NCBI GenBank assembly: GCA_963719275.1
Contig: CAVRBT010000002.1
Coordinates: 83,898 to 147,897, forward strand
Reading direction: 5' to 3'
Origin: AC-32 sp963719275
Lineage (GTDB): Bacteria > Actinomycetota > Thermoleophilia > Gaiellales > Gaiellaceae
DNA: 64,000 nt
Positions 16,391 through 26,582 of this stretch are shown one piece after another. Numbering within the stretch: position 1 is the stretch's first letter; each line of letters opens with the position of its first letter. The notes under the pieces are model-generated. The model did not search any database, was not told where the DNA came from, and saw nothing but the letters and a program-made list of their open reading frames with translations. A program made the position numbers and the translations under genes.

Positions 16391-17074
16391 ATGAGCGCCG
16401 ACCGACAACCGAAGGTTCTCTTCGTCTACTACACGTTCAGCCAGCAGACCGGCAGGGTGGTCGACGCGATGGCCGATGCGGCGGCTGCCAAGGGGTACCC
16501 GGTGACGAAGGCCCAGCTCGAGTTCACCGATCCGAAGTACAGGAAGCACCTCACCGGCGTGCCGCTGCCCCGCCCGACGCCGAAGATCGTGACCATGCTC
16601 GTGCCTCAGCGGAGGCGCAAGACCGGTGAGATCGGCATCCCCCCCGACGCGCAGGATGGCGACTACGACCTGATCGTCTTCGGGTCGCCGACGTGGTGGC
16701 TCACGACGAACATGCCGATCCGCTCGTACCTCGAGTCGCCTGAGGCGCGCAAGATCATGTCGGGCAAGCCGTTCGCCGCGGCTTCGGTCTCGCGGCGCTA
16801 CTGGAAGGGCAACATCAAGGACATCAAGAAGCTGGGGGAGGCCAACGGCGGCGAGTGGCTCGGCGAGAAGCACTTCCTCGCGGCGGGCGGTCAGGTGAAG
16901 TCGATGCTCTCCTGGCTCGCCTACATGAAGACCGGCGAAGCGCAGGAGCGTTCGTTCGGGCTGAAGATGCCGCCGCCCAATCTCAAGCCGGACTTCGAGG
17001 CGCAGGCTCGGCGCTTCATCGACGACCTCGGCGAGCGGGTCTTCGGCCGACAGCCCGCCGGTCTCGGCGCCTGA
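16391..17074 (+). CDS. Flavodoxin-family protein
   Basis: 227 residues from ATG 16391, with GAGGAGAAAG upstream. KVLFVYYTFSQQTGRVVDAMADA is a flavodoxin phosphate loop (YTFSQQTG in place of T/S-x-T-GNT). DYDLIVFGSPTWWLTTNMPIRSYLES matches the FMN isoalloxazine loop (GSPTWW). The 50-residue insert around residues 45-75 is basic and the C-terminus is longer than in short-chain flavodoxins. It is likely an FMN-binding electron carrier or NAD(P)H-quinone reductase-like protein. Leads the 16391-17805 pair. Confidence 0.82.
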   Translation: MSADRQPKVLFVYYTFSQQTGRVVDAMADAAAAKGYPVTKAQLEFTDPKYRKHLTGVPLPRPTPKIVTMLVPQRRRKTGEIGIPPDAQDGDYDLIVFGSPTWWLTTNMPIRSYLESPEARKIMSGKPFAAASVSRRYWKGNIKDIKKLGEANGGEWLGEKHFLAAGGQVKSMLSWLAYMKTGEAQERSFGLKMPPPNLKPDFEAQARRFIDDLGERVFGRQPAGLGA

Positions 17075-17088
17075 CGCGCGGTATCGCG

Positions 17089-17805
17089 ATGGCGACGGAG
17101 GCCGATCAGGCGGAGGGCATCGACCGCGACGCAGGCCGGCGACGCGACGACGTGGTGTCCATCGAACCTCGCTGGCCGGTCGCGTTGGCGCTCGGGGCCT
17201 TCATCGTCATCACGATCGTGCTGCGCGTGCTGGAGCCGCACCGTGAATCCATCGGGCCGCACTGGCTCGTCCCGAGCATCGAGATCGCGCTGCTGCTCGC
17301 ACTGGTCGCGGCAAACCCGGCGCAGTTGAGCAGGCGAAGGCGCTGGCTGCGGCCGGTCGCGATCGTCCTCGTCGCCGCTCTGATGGTCGTCACGCTGCTC
17401 GCCACCGCCATTCTGATCACCGATCTCGTGCGGGGCGGGAAGGTAACGGACTCCGCGACCTCGCTGCTCGCCTCGGGCGCCTTGATCTGGCTCGGAAACT
17501 GCCTGATCTTCGGGCTCTTCTACTGGTTGCTCGACAGTGGCGGACCGTATGCGCGCGCGATCGGAGAGCGCGAGTTTTTCGACTTCGCCTTCACCCAGCA
17601 GATGAGCCCGGAGCTCGCTCCCCCCGGCTGGCGCCCGCTGTACGTCGACTACCTCATCCTCGGTCTCACCACGAGCACGGCCTTCAGCCCCACGGACGTG
17701 ATGCCCATGGCTCGCTGGGCGAAGCTGACCATGGCACTCCAGTCCTTGATCGCGCTGACCGTGGTGGGCCTGGTCATCGCCCGCGCGGTCAACGTCTTCA
17801 GCTAG
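17089..17805 (+). CDS. DUF1345-like membrane protein
   Basis: 238 residues. After an acidic cytoplasmic N-terminus come helices at about 29-47, 60-75 and 87-110, and two more before residue 175. The end reads YVDYLILGLTTSTAFSPTDVMPMARWAKLTMALQSLIALTVVGLVIARAVN. This pattern (pore-loop-like TTSTAFSPTD, then a final helix) resembles DUF1345 and two-helix ion channels. No GYG filter is present. It lies 15 bp after the flavodoxin gene, so co-transcription is likely. Confidence 0.65.
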   Translation: MATEADQAEGIDRDAGRRRDDVVSIEPRWPVALALGAFIVITIVLRVLEPHRESIGPHWLVPSIEIALLLALVAANPAQLSRRRRWLRPVAIVLVAALMVVTLLATAILITDLVRGGKVTDSATSLLASGALIWLGNCLIFGLFYWLLDSGGPYARAIGEREFFDFAFTQQMSPELAPPGWRPLYVDYLILGLTTSTAFSPTDVMPMARWAKLTMALQSLIALTVVGLVIARAVNVFS

Positions 17806-17913
17806 CCAGGTGACGAGCCGCGTGATCCTGGATCCCGAGAGCCGGCGGTCGTCGAGCGTGCTACAGGGTGTGGAGGCTCCCGGTACCGGTGGGGCAGGAC
17901 GCTAGGGGGTTGC

Positions 17914-18843
17914 GTGCCCGCGACACCGTCTGGCGGAGATCCTGCTGCGGCGACGTCACCCAGCGCGACGCGTCGACGGTCGCGATGGCGGGCGCTCGTG
18001 CATGCGATAGCCGCGGTGCGCAGCACGGACCCGGCCAGCGTGGAATCCGCGCTCAAGGATCTTGGAGGCAGGCGACGCTGGCTCGCCCCGCTCGTGTACG
18101 CGGCGGGCACGGTCGCAATCGTCTTCGACGGTGTCCTGCTACTGCTGCGCAACTGGCGGCTAACCCTTCTGCAACTCTTTCCCGCGGCGTGGATCTGGAT
18201 CATGACCTGGAACATGAAGAACCACCTGCTCTCCAAGCCCACGTTCTCGACCACCGAGGTGATCCCGGTCGCAGTCGGCGTGCTACTCGCGGCTCAGGTC
18301 GCGTACTGGTCCAACGCGACCTTCGCCTACACGATGGCGCAGAGCGGCACCGCCGACATCAGGGCGGCGTTCGGCGAGGCCCGACCGCACTGGCGCCTGG
18401 TCGGCGGCCTGGCGCTGCTAACCGGCGGCCTGCAGGCCGCGATCTGGCTGCTGATCCCGCGACTGAAAGCCGACTGGCTCTGGGTTGCTCTCCTCGTGAT
18501 GTTCGTGGTGCAGGTCTATCTGTTCATCGCGATTCCGTGCTGGCTGGTTGGCGCCCGCAAGACCGGCTCGCGGCGCGAGCGGACGATCCGGAGCCTGACG
18601 ACTGGCGTCCTGAGCGGGGTGGCGTCGACGCCGGGGTTCCTGCTGAACCGGATCGGCTGGCTGTTGCTCGGATCGGGCCCGCTCGGGATCATCGGTGGCG
18701 CGCTTGTCGCTGTCGGAGCCGTGCTGCACGTCACCGCGAGCTCGTCGGTGCGGGTCGTCAAGCTGTCGCTTCGCCTTCGATCGGACGACGGTCCACCCGC
18801 CTCGCGACGAGTCGACGGCGTCGTCCCGCTCCCGCCTGATTAG
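17914..18843 (+). CDS. Unrecognised multi-pass membrane protein
   Basis: 309 residues from GTG 17914. A basic Ser/Arg-rich N-terminus (about 35 residues) is followed by about six transmembrane helices (WLAPLVYAAGTVAIVFDGVLLLL, LTLLQLFPAAWIWIMTW, VIPVAVGVLLAAQVAYWSNATFAY and others). WIWIMTWNMKNHLLSK and the loop AQSGTADIRAAFGEARPHW are notable. The protein ends in a basic amphipathic tail. No known family or catalytic motif is recognised. Confidence 0.65.
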   Translation: MPATPSGGDPAAATSPSATRRRSRWRALVHAIAAVRSTDPASVESALKDLGGRRRWLAPLVYAAGTVAIVFDGVLLLLRNWRLTLLQLFPAAWIWIMTWNMKNHLLSKPTFSTTEVIPVAVGVLLAAQVAYWSNATFAYTMAQSGTADIRAAFGEARPHWRLVGGLALLTGGLQAAIWLLIPRLKADWLWVALLVMFVVQVYLFIAIPCWLVGARKTGSRRERTIRSLTTGVLSGVASTPGFLLNRIGWLLLGSGPLGIIGGALVAVGAVLHVTASSSVRVVKLSLRLRSDDGPPASRRVDGVVPLPPD

Positions 18844-18898
18844 CGACCACCTCGGGGCTTAACGGTCAGCCCGGCCGACGTGTCGCTCGGTTCCCTGT

Positions 18899-18918
18899 TC
18901 ATCCGAACCGGGCGATGC
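18899..18918 (+). promoter_or_regulatory. 20-bp inverted-repeat operator, site 8
   Basis: TCATCCGAACCGGGCGATGC, ending 32 bp before the MFS ATG. Confidence 0.68.
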
Positions 18919-18950
18919 ACATGGCTCGCAGCGGGTGAAGGCTCGGCCGG

Positions 18951-20576
18951 ATGGCTGAGACGGCTGCCCCGGCCGAAGCCTCGACCGCCCCCCAGCGCGC
19001 GGGCCTGGTGCTGGGCGCGCTGATCGCCGTCGCGGCCGTGGCCAACCTGGGTCTCGCGGTCGCGAACGTCGCACTGCCCTCGATCGGGAAGCACTTCGAC
19101 GCGTCGCAGACCGAGCTCAACCTGGTCGCGGTGGGCTACTCGCTGGGCCTGGCCGCCTCGGTCCTGTACTTCGGCGCGGTCGGCGACCGCTACGGGCGGA
19201 AGCTCCTGCTGATCCTCGGGATGATCCTGACCGTTCCCGCCGACTGCCTCGCCGCGTGGGCGCCGTCGATCGACGTGCTGTTCGCCGCCCGCGTGATCGG
19301 CGGCCTCGCCGCCGGCATGGCGTACCCGACGACGCTGGCCCTGATCACGGCGCTCTGGTCGGGCCCGGCGCGCACGAAGTCGATCGCGCTGTGGGCGGCG
19401 ATCGGCGGCGGGATCTCGGCGCTCGGGCCCCTCTGCTCGGGGATCCTGCTCGAGCACTACTGGTGGGGGTCGGTCTTCCTGCTCACGCTCCCGCTCGCCG
19501 TGATCGCGCTCGTGCTGGCGCTGGTCCTGGTCCCGAGCCACGTCAACGAGACCACCGAGTCGGTCGACCACCCCGGCGGGGTGCTCTCGATCGTCCTCGT
19601 CGGCGCGCTCATCCTCGGGATCAACTTCGCGGCTGTGCCGAACGAGACGACCCTCGTCGTCAGCCTCTTCATCGTCGCCGGCATGGCCCTGGTGGCGTTC
19701 TACATCCGCCAGCGCCGGGCAGCGAACCCCCTCTACGACCTGGACGTCGCCGCCCGCCCGACCTTCTGGGTCGCGGCCTGCGCAGGCCTGATCGTGTTCG
19801 GCTCCCTGATGGGGTCGATGTACATCGGACAGCAGTTCCTCCAGAACGTGCTCGGCTACTCGACCGTCGACGCCGGGCTGGCGATCCTGCCCGCGGTGTT
19901 CTGCATGGTGGTCGTCGCGCCGCGCTCGGCCAACCTCGTCGAGGCGCGCGGCGCCCGCTTCACGCTCCTCTTCGGCTACGTCTTCGTCCTGCTCGGCTTC
20001 CTGACGATGCTCCTGCTCTGGAAGGAGAACATCTCGTACTGGAAAGTGGGGCTCGGCTACGCCTTCGTGGGAATCGGCGTCGGGCTCGCCGGCACCCCGG
20101 CCTCGCACTCCCTCACGGGTTCGGTCCCCGTCAAGCGCGTGGGCATGGCCTCCGGCACCGCCGACCTGCAGCGCGACCTCGGCGGGGCGATCATGCAGTC
20201 GATCTTCGGCGCCCTCCTAACGGCCGGCTACGCGGCCGCCGCCGGAGCTGCAGTCGCCGCCTCCGGCAAGAACGTCAACAACCAGGTCCAGACCGAGTTG
20301 ACGAAGTCGTTCTCCAGCGCGGCCGACACCGCGTCGAAGTACCCGCCTTCGGTCCAGGACAACATCATCGCGGCAGCGAAGACCGCCTTCCTGCAAGGCG
20401 ACCAGTGGGCGTACCTCGCCGGGATCGTGGCGGTGCTGCTCGGGGCGACGCTGGTCTTCTTGAAGTTCCCGAAGGCGGCCGACGAGAAGCAGCTCCTGAA
20501 GCGCTACCAGGCAGAGGACGCAGAGGCTGCGTCCCCCGAGGCCGAGCCGGGAACCCCCGCGCTGACCGCACCCTGA
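18951..20576 (+). CDS. MFS transporter, DHA2 (14-helix) drug-efflux type
   Basis: 541 residues with 13-14 predicted helices. ANLGLAVANVALPSIGKHF is the conserved first helix of DHA2 pumps. GDRYGRKLLLILG is MFS motif A, and ALWAAIGGGISALGPLCSGIL corresponds to antiporter motif C (GxxxGPxxGG-like). VKRVGMASGTADLQRDLGGAIMQSIFGALL is the typical helix-11/12 region. A large loop with Gln/Asn/Ser before the last helix is common in the family. Probably a proton-coupled exporter of hydrophobic compounds. Operator directly upstream. Confidence 0.9.
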   Translation: MAETAAPAEASTAPQRAGLVLGALIAVAAVANLGLAVANVALPSIGKHFDASQTELNLVAVGYSLGLAASVLYFGAVGDRYGRKLLLILGMILTVPADCLAAWAPSIDVLFAARVIGGLAAGMAYPTTLALITALWSGPARTKSIALWAAIGGGISALGPLCSGILLEHYWWGSVFLLTLPLAVIALVLALVLVPSHVNETTESVDHPGGVLSIVLVGALILGINFAAVPNETTLVVSLFIVAGMALVAFYIRQRRAANPLYDLDVAARPTFWVAACAGLIVFGSLMGSMYIGQQFLQNVLGYSTVDAGLAILPAVFCMVVVAPRSANLVEARGARFTLLFGYVFVLLGFLTMLLLWKENISYWKVGLGYAFVGIGVGLAGTPASHSLTGSVPVKRVGMASGTADLQRDLGGAIMQSIFGALLTAGYAAAAGAAVAASGKNVNNQVQTELTKSFSSAADTASKYPPSVQDNIIAAAKTAFLQGDQWAYLAGIVAVLLGATLVFLKFPKAADEKQLLKRYQAEDAEAASPEAEPGTPALTAP

Positions 20577-20623
20577 CCGCGGGGCGGGCACTGCCGGTCC
20601 TCTGGCGGTAAGAGCGGTCGCGG

Positions 20624-22967
20624 TTACTCGCGCTTCATCAGAGCGAGCGCTTCCTTTTCGAGATCCACGTACTGCTCGCCCGAGACGTCGACGATCGCCC
20701 GCTTGATCGTCCCTCCCTTGAAGGCGTACGGGCTCGTGCCCGTGTAGTCCGAGGTCACGGGCTCCGCCGGATCGCGCCCGACGTTCAGGCCCTCGCCGAC
20801 GAGCGAGAAGTTGCCGGGCTGAGTCATGATCGTGCCCTCGCCGACCTTTTCGTCGTCGACGAAGAGCGAGAGCGTCCCGGTTGTCGGCAAGGAGTCGCCT
20901 TCGCGGAGGAAGGTCGCCCCGAGGATCCGCTGCCCCGTTGGGATCTCGCTGCTCGACTCGACGATCTGCTCCTTCGAGCCGACGAAGTTGTAGACGTACT
21001 TGAGCTTGCCGTCCTTGACGTACAGCGCGTGGCCGCCGAAGCGGGCGCCGTGCGAGAAGAGCACGCCGGCGGCGTCCTCCGCGTCGACCTCCACCTCGAC
21101 CGCGATCGAGTAGCTGCGATTGCGGATGTTGACCGCCGCAGTCTCGGGCACCTCCGCCGTGTCGGGGAAGTAGACGTACCGGTCGCGGGGCGGCGCGACC
21201 TGCGGTCTAGTCGGGTCGGCGAGCACCTCCACGGCGGTCAGGTCGACCAGCGGGAGGCCGTTGTACTTGCCGGCCTCGTGGAACCAGAGGTTGACGAGCT
21301 CGTGCACCTTCTCCGGGTGCTCCGTCGCGAGATCGTTCATCTCCGTCGGGTCCTTCGTCGTGTCGTAGAGCTCCCAACGGTCGTGCTCGTAGTCACCCCA
21401 CCCCGCGATCGTCGGGTGCACCGAGACGGCCTTCCAGCCCTTGTGCCAGATCGCCCGCGAGCCGAGCATCGAGAAGAACCCGGTCTTCTTTGGCGTGGGC
21501 ACCTCGTCGCTCTCGAAGGTCGACCGGAAGCTGACGCCCTCGAGCGGGATCTGCTGGTACCCCTTTACGTCCTCGGGCAGGTCGACGCCGAGACAGTCGA
21601 ACATCGTCGGAACGACGTCGGTCGCGTGGAGGAACTGATGGCGCAGCTCGCCCTTCGCCCCGATGCCCTTCGGCCACGAGACCACCATCGCGTCCGCAAC
21701 GCCGCCCTCGAAGTTGTAGCGCTTCCACATCTTGAACGGCGTGTTGAAGGCCCACGCCCAGCCGACCGGATAGTGGTTGTAGGTGGCCGGCGAGCCGAGC
21801 TCGTCGAGGTACTGCAGGTTCTCCTCGATCGTGTCCGGAATCCCGTTGAAGAACTTGTTCTCGTTGACCGACCCGTTCGGCCCGCCCTCGCCGCTCGCGC
21901 CGTTGTCGGAGACGAGCACGACGATCGTGTTCTCGAGCTCGCCGCTCTCCTCGAGGAAGTCGAGCAGCCGGCCGATCTCGTGGTCGGTGTGGCTGAGGAA
22001 GCCTGCGTAAACCTCGGCCATCCGGCAGAACAGCCTCTTCTCGTCGTCGGAGAGCGAGTCCCAGGGCCGGACGACGTCCAGCTCGGGCCAGGGCTTCCCG
22101 TCCGCACTCGTCTCCTCCGCGTAGGGGTTCAGCGGCGTGAGCTCGGCGTCCTCCGGAAAGATGCCGAGCTGCTTCTGCCGTGCGAACACGAGCTCGCGGT
22201 AGGCCTCGTAGCCCATGTCGAACTTGCCCTTGTAGCGGTTGATCCACTCCTCCGGCGCATGGTGCGGCGCGTGGGTCGCGCCGGGGCAGAAGTACATGAA
22301 GAAGGGCTTGTCGGGGACGAGCATCTTCGCGTCTCGAATGAACTCGATCGCCCTGTCGGTCAGGTCAGTCGTGAGGTGGTAGCCGTCCTCGGGCATCGTC
22401 GGCTGATCAACCGGGTGATTGTCGTAGATCAGGTCCGGATACCACTGGTTGGTCTCGCCACCGAGGAAGCCGTAGAAGCGCTCGAATCCGCGGCCCACGG
22501 GCCAGTTGCGCTTCGTCGAGGCCATGATTCATCTCGTCGGCCGGGCACAGGTGCCACTTGCCGAGCATGTAGGTGTTCCAGCCCCGTTCACCGAGCACCT
22601 CGGCGATCGTCGCGCACTCGAACGGGATATGCCCGTTCGAGTTGGGAAAGCCGGTCGTCGCCTCGGCGATGCAGGCCATCCCGTTCGTGGTGTGGTTGCG
22701 GCCTGTGAGGAGGGACGAGCGCGTCGGCGAGCAAAGCGCAGTCGTGTGCCAGTTGGTGTACGTGAGCCCGCCCGCCGCCAGCTTGTTGAAGTTCGGCGTC
22801 TCGATCAAGCCTCCCCACGGCTCCATCGCGGAGAACCCGACGTCGTCGAGCACGATGTAGAGCACGTTCGGTGCTCCTTCGGGCGCGACCGGCTGCACGT
22901 ACGGCGTCCAGTCGGGAGTGGAGTCGCGGATGTCCACGTCGATGATTCCCTTGAACGGGCCGGCCAT
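20624..22967 (-). pseudogene. Arylsulfatase, copy 2, one-base frameshift
   Basis: ATG 22967 has GAAGGAGG upstream. NVLYIVLDDVGFS and ALCSPTRSSLLTGRN (Cys about residue 79) give the metal and formylglycine sites, then GKWHLCPADEMN. At 22523-22530 the frame breaks: the other frame carries on ASTKRNWPVGRGFERFYGFLGG, the expected sequence, and runs to the stop. The 2344-nt length implies one extra base. The downstream part keeps VSDNGASGEGG and a beta-rich C-terminal domain like copy 1. Either a sequencing error or a broken enzyme. Divergent from the DUF7144 gene, with an operator 95 bp upstream. Confidence 0.85.
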
Positions 22968-23062
22968 CGGCCCCTCCTTCCTCGTCGGCGGCGGCGCCGC
23001 AGGTCGTGACACATAGCGCGCGGGCCTCCAGGCACCCAAACTCCCGAATCGCCTGGTCGGGT

Positions 23063-23082
23063 GCATCGCCCGGTTGGGATGA
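23063..23082 (-). promoter_or_regulatory. 20-bp inverted-repeat operator, site 9
   Basis: Plus-strand GCATCGCCCGGTTGGGATGA, oriented toward the minus-strand sulfatase (start 22967). Confidence 0.65.
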
Positions 23083-23100
23083 AGCCGGAGAGTGGTGGGG

Positions 23101-23120
23101 TCATCCCATCCGGGCGATGA
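23101..23120 (+). promoter_or_regulatory. 20-bp inverted-repeat operator, site 10
   Basis: TCATCCCATCCGGGCGATGA, 57 bp before the DUF7144 gene and 18 bp from site 9 in the same divergent gap. Confidence 0.65.
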
Positions 23121-23177
23121 GCGCCGGCAGGCCCCGCGGTTAGCTAGAGACGTGCAACCGGATCGGAGGTATCCGGC

Positions 23178-23624
23178 ATGAGGACCACGCAGGACTACGA
23201 CGTGGCCCGCCCATACCAGGGGGCACCGGGGACGGGGGGCGACGAGCCGGCGGGCGCCGGCTGGATCCTCTTCGCGGCGGTGATGCTGGGCCTGGGGGGC
23301 ATCTGGAACGTGTTCGCCGGGATCGCGGCCATCGCGAATGCGCACGTGTTCGTCGCGGATGCGCACTACGTGTTCAGCGACCTGAGCACCTGGGGCTGGA
23401 TCGTGATGATCCTCGGGGTCCTCCAGGGCGCCGCCGCGCTCGCCCTGTCAACCGGAAGCGAGCTTGCGCGCTGGTTTGGAACCTCCGTCGCCGCCCTCAA
23501 CTCGATCGGCCAGCTGATGTTCATCCCGGCGTTCCCGTTCTGGGGCATCGCGATGTTCGGAGTCGACCTGCTGATCATCTACGGCCTCGTCGTCTACGGT
23601 GGGTCGCGCGTCCGCGGAACGTGA
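23178..23624 (+). CDS. DUF7144 membrane protein
   Basis: 148 residues with four transmembrane helices. AGAGWILFAAVMLGLGGIWNVFAGIAAIANAHVF, LSTWGWIVMILGVLQGAAALAL, WFGTSVAALNSIGQLMFIPAFPFWGIAMFGVDLLIIYGLVVYG match the actinobacterial DUF7144 pattern (TWGWxxxxLG, then a P-(F/W)W motif before the last helix). Function unknown. ATG 23178 has GGAGG nearby. Operator upstream. Confidence 0.85.
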   Translation: MRTTQDYDVARPYQGAPGTGGDEPAGAGWILFAAVMLGLGGIWNVFAGIAAIANAHVFVADAHYVFSDLSTWGWIVMILGVLQGAAALALSTGSELARWFGTSVAALNSIGQLMFIPAFPFWGIAMFGVDLLIIYGLVVYGGSRVRGT

Positions 23625-23646
23625 TCGGAACGGGTGAGAGGCGGGC

Positions 23647-24006
23647 TCAGCCGAGAACGGCGTCCGAGCCCTCGAGCGCCGCGCTGACGTCGTAACCGAG
23701 CGCGAGCCCGAGCTTCGGCGCCGCACAGACGACCCGTGCTGCACCCACGACCGGCAGTACGGCCATGAGGCAGGCGACGAGCTCCTCGTCGCTCGCACCG
23801 GCCGCGCGGGCAGCGTCCACTGCCCAGAGGTAGGAGGGCGCGCCCGCGTCGACTGCGATCAGCGAAGCGACACAGACCAGTCCGTACGCCTTCGGGTCGA
23901 GCGCCAGCTCCGCCCGCCGCTCCTCTTCCCTGCGTGCCAGCACCTGGTGGATCAGAGCGTCGTCGCGGATCGCAAGCCTGCGAAGGATCTCCTCGGGCGA
24001 TTCCAC
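23647..24006 (-). CDS. Carboxymuconolactone-decarboxylase-like protein without CxxC, copy 1
   Basis: 119 residues, all helical. GLVCVASLIAVDAGAPSYLWAVDAARAAGASDEELVACLMAVLPVVGAARVVCAAPKLGLAL follows the CMD/AhpD plan. That plan has a hydrophobic helix, a short turn and an AxxxGxSxEEL helix, then a glycine-rich helix. The CxxC site of AhpD-type peroxidases is replaced by APSY, and no Glu/His catalytic set is apparent. The 57950 protein has the same replacement. Likely a binding or structural role. Operator 35 bp upstream. Confidence 0.72.
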   Translation of the reverse strand: MESPEEILRRLAIRDDALIHQVLARREEERRAELALDPKAYGLVCVASLIAVDAGAPSYLWAVDAARAAGASDEELVACLMAVLPVVGAARVVCAAPKLGLALGYDVSAALEGSDAVLG

Positions 24007-24041
24007 GGCTACCGAGACTCAAGCACGAGCACCTGCCGGAG

Positions 24042-24061
24042 GCATCACCCCCGCAGGGTGA
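24042..24061 (-). promoter_or_regulatory. 20-bp inverted-repeat operator, site 11
   Basis: Plus-strand GCATCACCCCCGCAGGGTGA. Serves the minus-strand CMD-like gene, whose ATG is at 24006. Confidence 0.6.
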
Positions 24062-24070
24062 AGCGGCGTC

Positions 24071-26379
24071 TCAGCGGTCGTTCGTGACCAGGACGCGCAG
24101 GTGCTCGCCGAGACCGAGCCGCTGCGCTTCAGCGACTGCCTCGCTTCGGCTCGAAACGCCGAGCTTGCGGTAGACCGAGATCGCCTGCGTCTTGATCGTG
24201 TTGCGCGAGACGAACAGCTGCTCGGCGATCTCCCGGAACGAGAGGTGCGTCGCGAGCAGCGGGAGCAGCCGGCGCTCGGCCCGCGTCAGGCCCGCATGGT
24301 GCGCACCGTCGGGCTCCGGAGCCACGTCGGCCTCCCGCTGGAGCTCGTCGGCGCGTGCCTGCAGCGAGCCGAATCCCGGGAACCTGCCGAGCATCTCGTC
24401 GGCCTCGTCGAGCAGCAGCCGCGCCGCGTCGGCGTCCCGAAGCGTCAGGAAGCCGCGCGCGAGCTCGAGCCGGATCTGGATGGCGAGCCACGGCACCGCC
24501 TTCGTCAGGAGCGAAACCAGCTCCTGGCCCGCGGCGAGTGCCGCCCGCGCCTCGTTCCAGCGGCCGTGCCTGAGGAGCGCGCGCGCCGTGGTGGCATAGT
24601 CGACAGCCCGGCCGAGGTACCCCTCGACGGTGGACGCCCCGACGAGCTCGTGCAGCTCCTCGGCGAGACTGTCGGCGCGGTCGTGCTCGCCCAGCTCGGC
24701 GGCGATGAGCGACCGCTCGCCGAGGGCGACCACCTGGCTCTCCGTCGCTCCGGCGGCCTCGGCGCACTCCGCCGCCTGGACGAGGACGGCGTCGGCGCGC
24801 TCGTGCTCGCCGAGCAGCATCAGCGCCGCGCCCTGGGCGAGCAGGGCGGGCGGCCGCCACGTGCTGAGGTCGGCGAGCGCCGCGACGGCCATTCCCGCGT
24901 CCTCGAGCATCTGCGGTGGGCCTCCGCGGCACAGCCAGGCGCGCATGGTCGCGACCCAGGGCGCGATCGAGCGGCTTCCGTCCGGAAGCGTTCCGCGGAA
25001 GCGGCCGTGCGTCGCCGACTCGAGCCAGCGCTCCGCCTCCTCCGCACGGCCCCGCAGGACGTGCACGGCGCAGCCCTCGACCGCGACCGCCGGGTAGCGT
25101 TCGAGCAGGCCCTCGTTCTCGAAGCGGTTCAGCCAGCGCTCGAGCGCGGCGACGCGGCCCGAGTAGTACAGCGGGAGGATGAGCTCGGTCAGGATCGTCG
25201 CCACGCGCTCGGTGTCACCGGCCGCATGGGCGTGCTCGAGCGCCGCCTCGGGGTCGCCGTTCTGCTCGTACCAGTCCGCCACACGACTGTGCAGCTCGGG
25301 GACCAGCGCGGGCTCGTGCTCGACGAGCTCTCGGTACAGCAGGTCGCGGAAGAGGTGGTGGTAGCGGTACCACTCGCGCCGGTTGTCCAGCGGGACGAGG
25401 AAGAGGTTGGCGCGCTCGATCTTCTCGAGCTCCTGCGCTGAGCCCTCGTCCTCCAGCATCGCGTCGCACAGCGGCCCGGACATGCGGTCGAGCACCGATG
25501 TCCGGCGCAGGAACCGCAGCGGCCCCGGGCGCAGGTGGGCCAGGTACTCCGAGCGGAAGTAGTCCGCGAGGTAGCGGTCGTCGCCGGCAAGCCGTGCGGG
25601 CTCGACGCCGGCTTCGAGTCCGTCGCGGATCGAGAGGGCGGCGAGATACAGGGCGGCGGGCCAGCCTTCGCACTGCCTCGACGAGCTCGGCCGTCCGCTC
25701 GGCACTTAGCCGGACGCCCGATTCGCGGAGCAGGAGCTCGGCCTCCCGGTTCGTCATCGCCAAGTCGGCGGGCCCGAGCTCCAGCAGGCGCCCTCTCGCG
25801 CGCAGTGGCGCGAGCGCGAACCGCGGCGGCGTGCGCCCGGCGAGAACGAGCATCGAGCCTTCGGTCTCCTCGTCGACCAGCGCGCCGACCGCCTCGAGCG
25901 ACGCCCGTGACCGCAGCACGCCGACGTCGTCGAGCACGAGGACGAGCGGCCGGCGTGCGACCAGCTCCTTCGCCAGCCGCGGGAGGGCTCTCGTCCAGAT
26001 GGACGCACCAGGCCGCTCGAGGGCGGCAACCACGCGCTCCTCCAGCGGCGCCTCGAGCTCGAGCGCGGCGGCGATGTGCTGCAGGAGGACGACCGGATCG
26101 TTGTCCCGCTCGTCCAGCGTGACCCACGCGAAGCGGCGGTTGTCGCGGCCCGCCCACTGGGCAAGCGCCTCCGTCTTGCCGTACCCCGCCGGCGCGACCA
26201 CGGTTGCGACAGCCGCTGACGTCGGCACGCGAAGCCGGTTGACCAGCGCGTTGCGCGAGACGGCTCCCGGCCGCGGGGACGGGGATCTGGATCTTCGACT
26301 CGAGGAAGTCGAAGGAGCGGCGCCGCGGGGCCAGCTCGAGCCGCGGCGCGGCGGCCGACTTACGCGGCCGAGCGCTCAC
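24071..26379 (-). pseudogene. MalT/LAL-type LuxR regulator, two frameshifts
   Basis: GTG 26379 begins MSARPRKSAAAPRLELAPRR. The expected order follows: FDFLESKIQIPVP, VSRNALVNRLRVPTSAAVATVVAPAGYGKTEAL (P-loop), LVLDDV (Walker B), ELLLRESGVRLS, then EGWPAALYLAALS. TPR-like repeats come next, and a C-terminal LuxR helix-turn-helix (LTRAERRLLPLLATHLSFREIAEQLFVSRNTIKTQ). Frames break at the G4 run 26275-26278 (one G too many on the plus strand) and at CC 25676-25677 (one extra base). The 2309-nt length agrees with two extra bases. ATP-dependent activator of about 768 residues when corrected. Confidence 0.85.
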
Positions 26380-26534
26380 GGCAGGCACTCCAATGAGGAG
26401 GCCTCTGCGCAATGTGCGAGGGGGGACATTCCACGCGAGTATCCGCCTCCGGCGCCCCGGAGCCAATGGAGCCACCACGACGATCGACTCGCCGCCTCAC
26501 ACCTGTCTACGGTCGTGTGCGCACTTGCAACGAG

Positions 26535-26550
26535 GTGGTGCACACACCAC
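26535..26550. promoter_or_regulatory. Inverted repeat before histidine kinase gene
   Basis: GTGGTG-CACA-CACCAC lies 33 bp before the ATG at 26583 and could be an operator. It is unrelated to the 20-bp family. Confidence 0.3.
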
Positions 26551-26582
26551 TACTCCGTGCTCAATGTCAGTACTCTGTCGGC

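Noticed and set aside
15035..16873. Methyltransferase extended to a much earlier start
   Set aside because: The extra part lies antisense to the flavodoxin gene and has no domain content; GTG 16255 is adopted.
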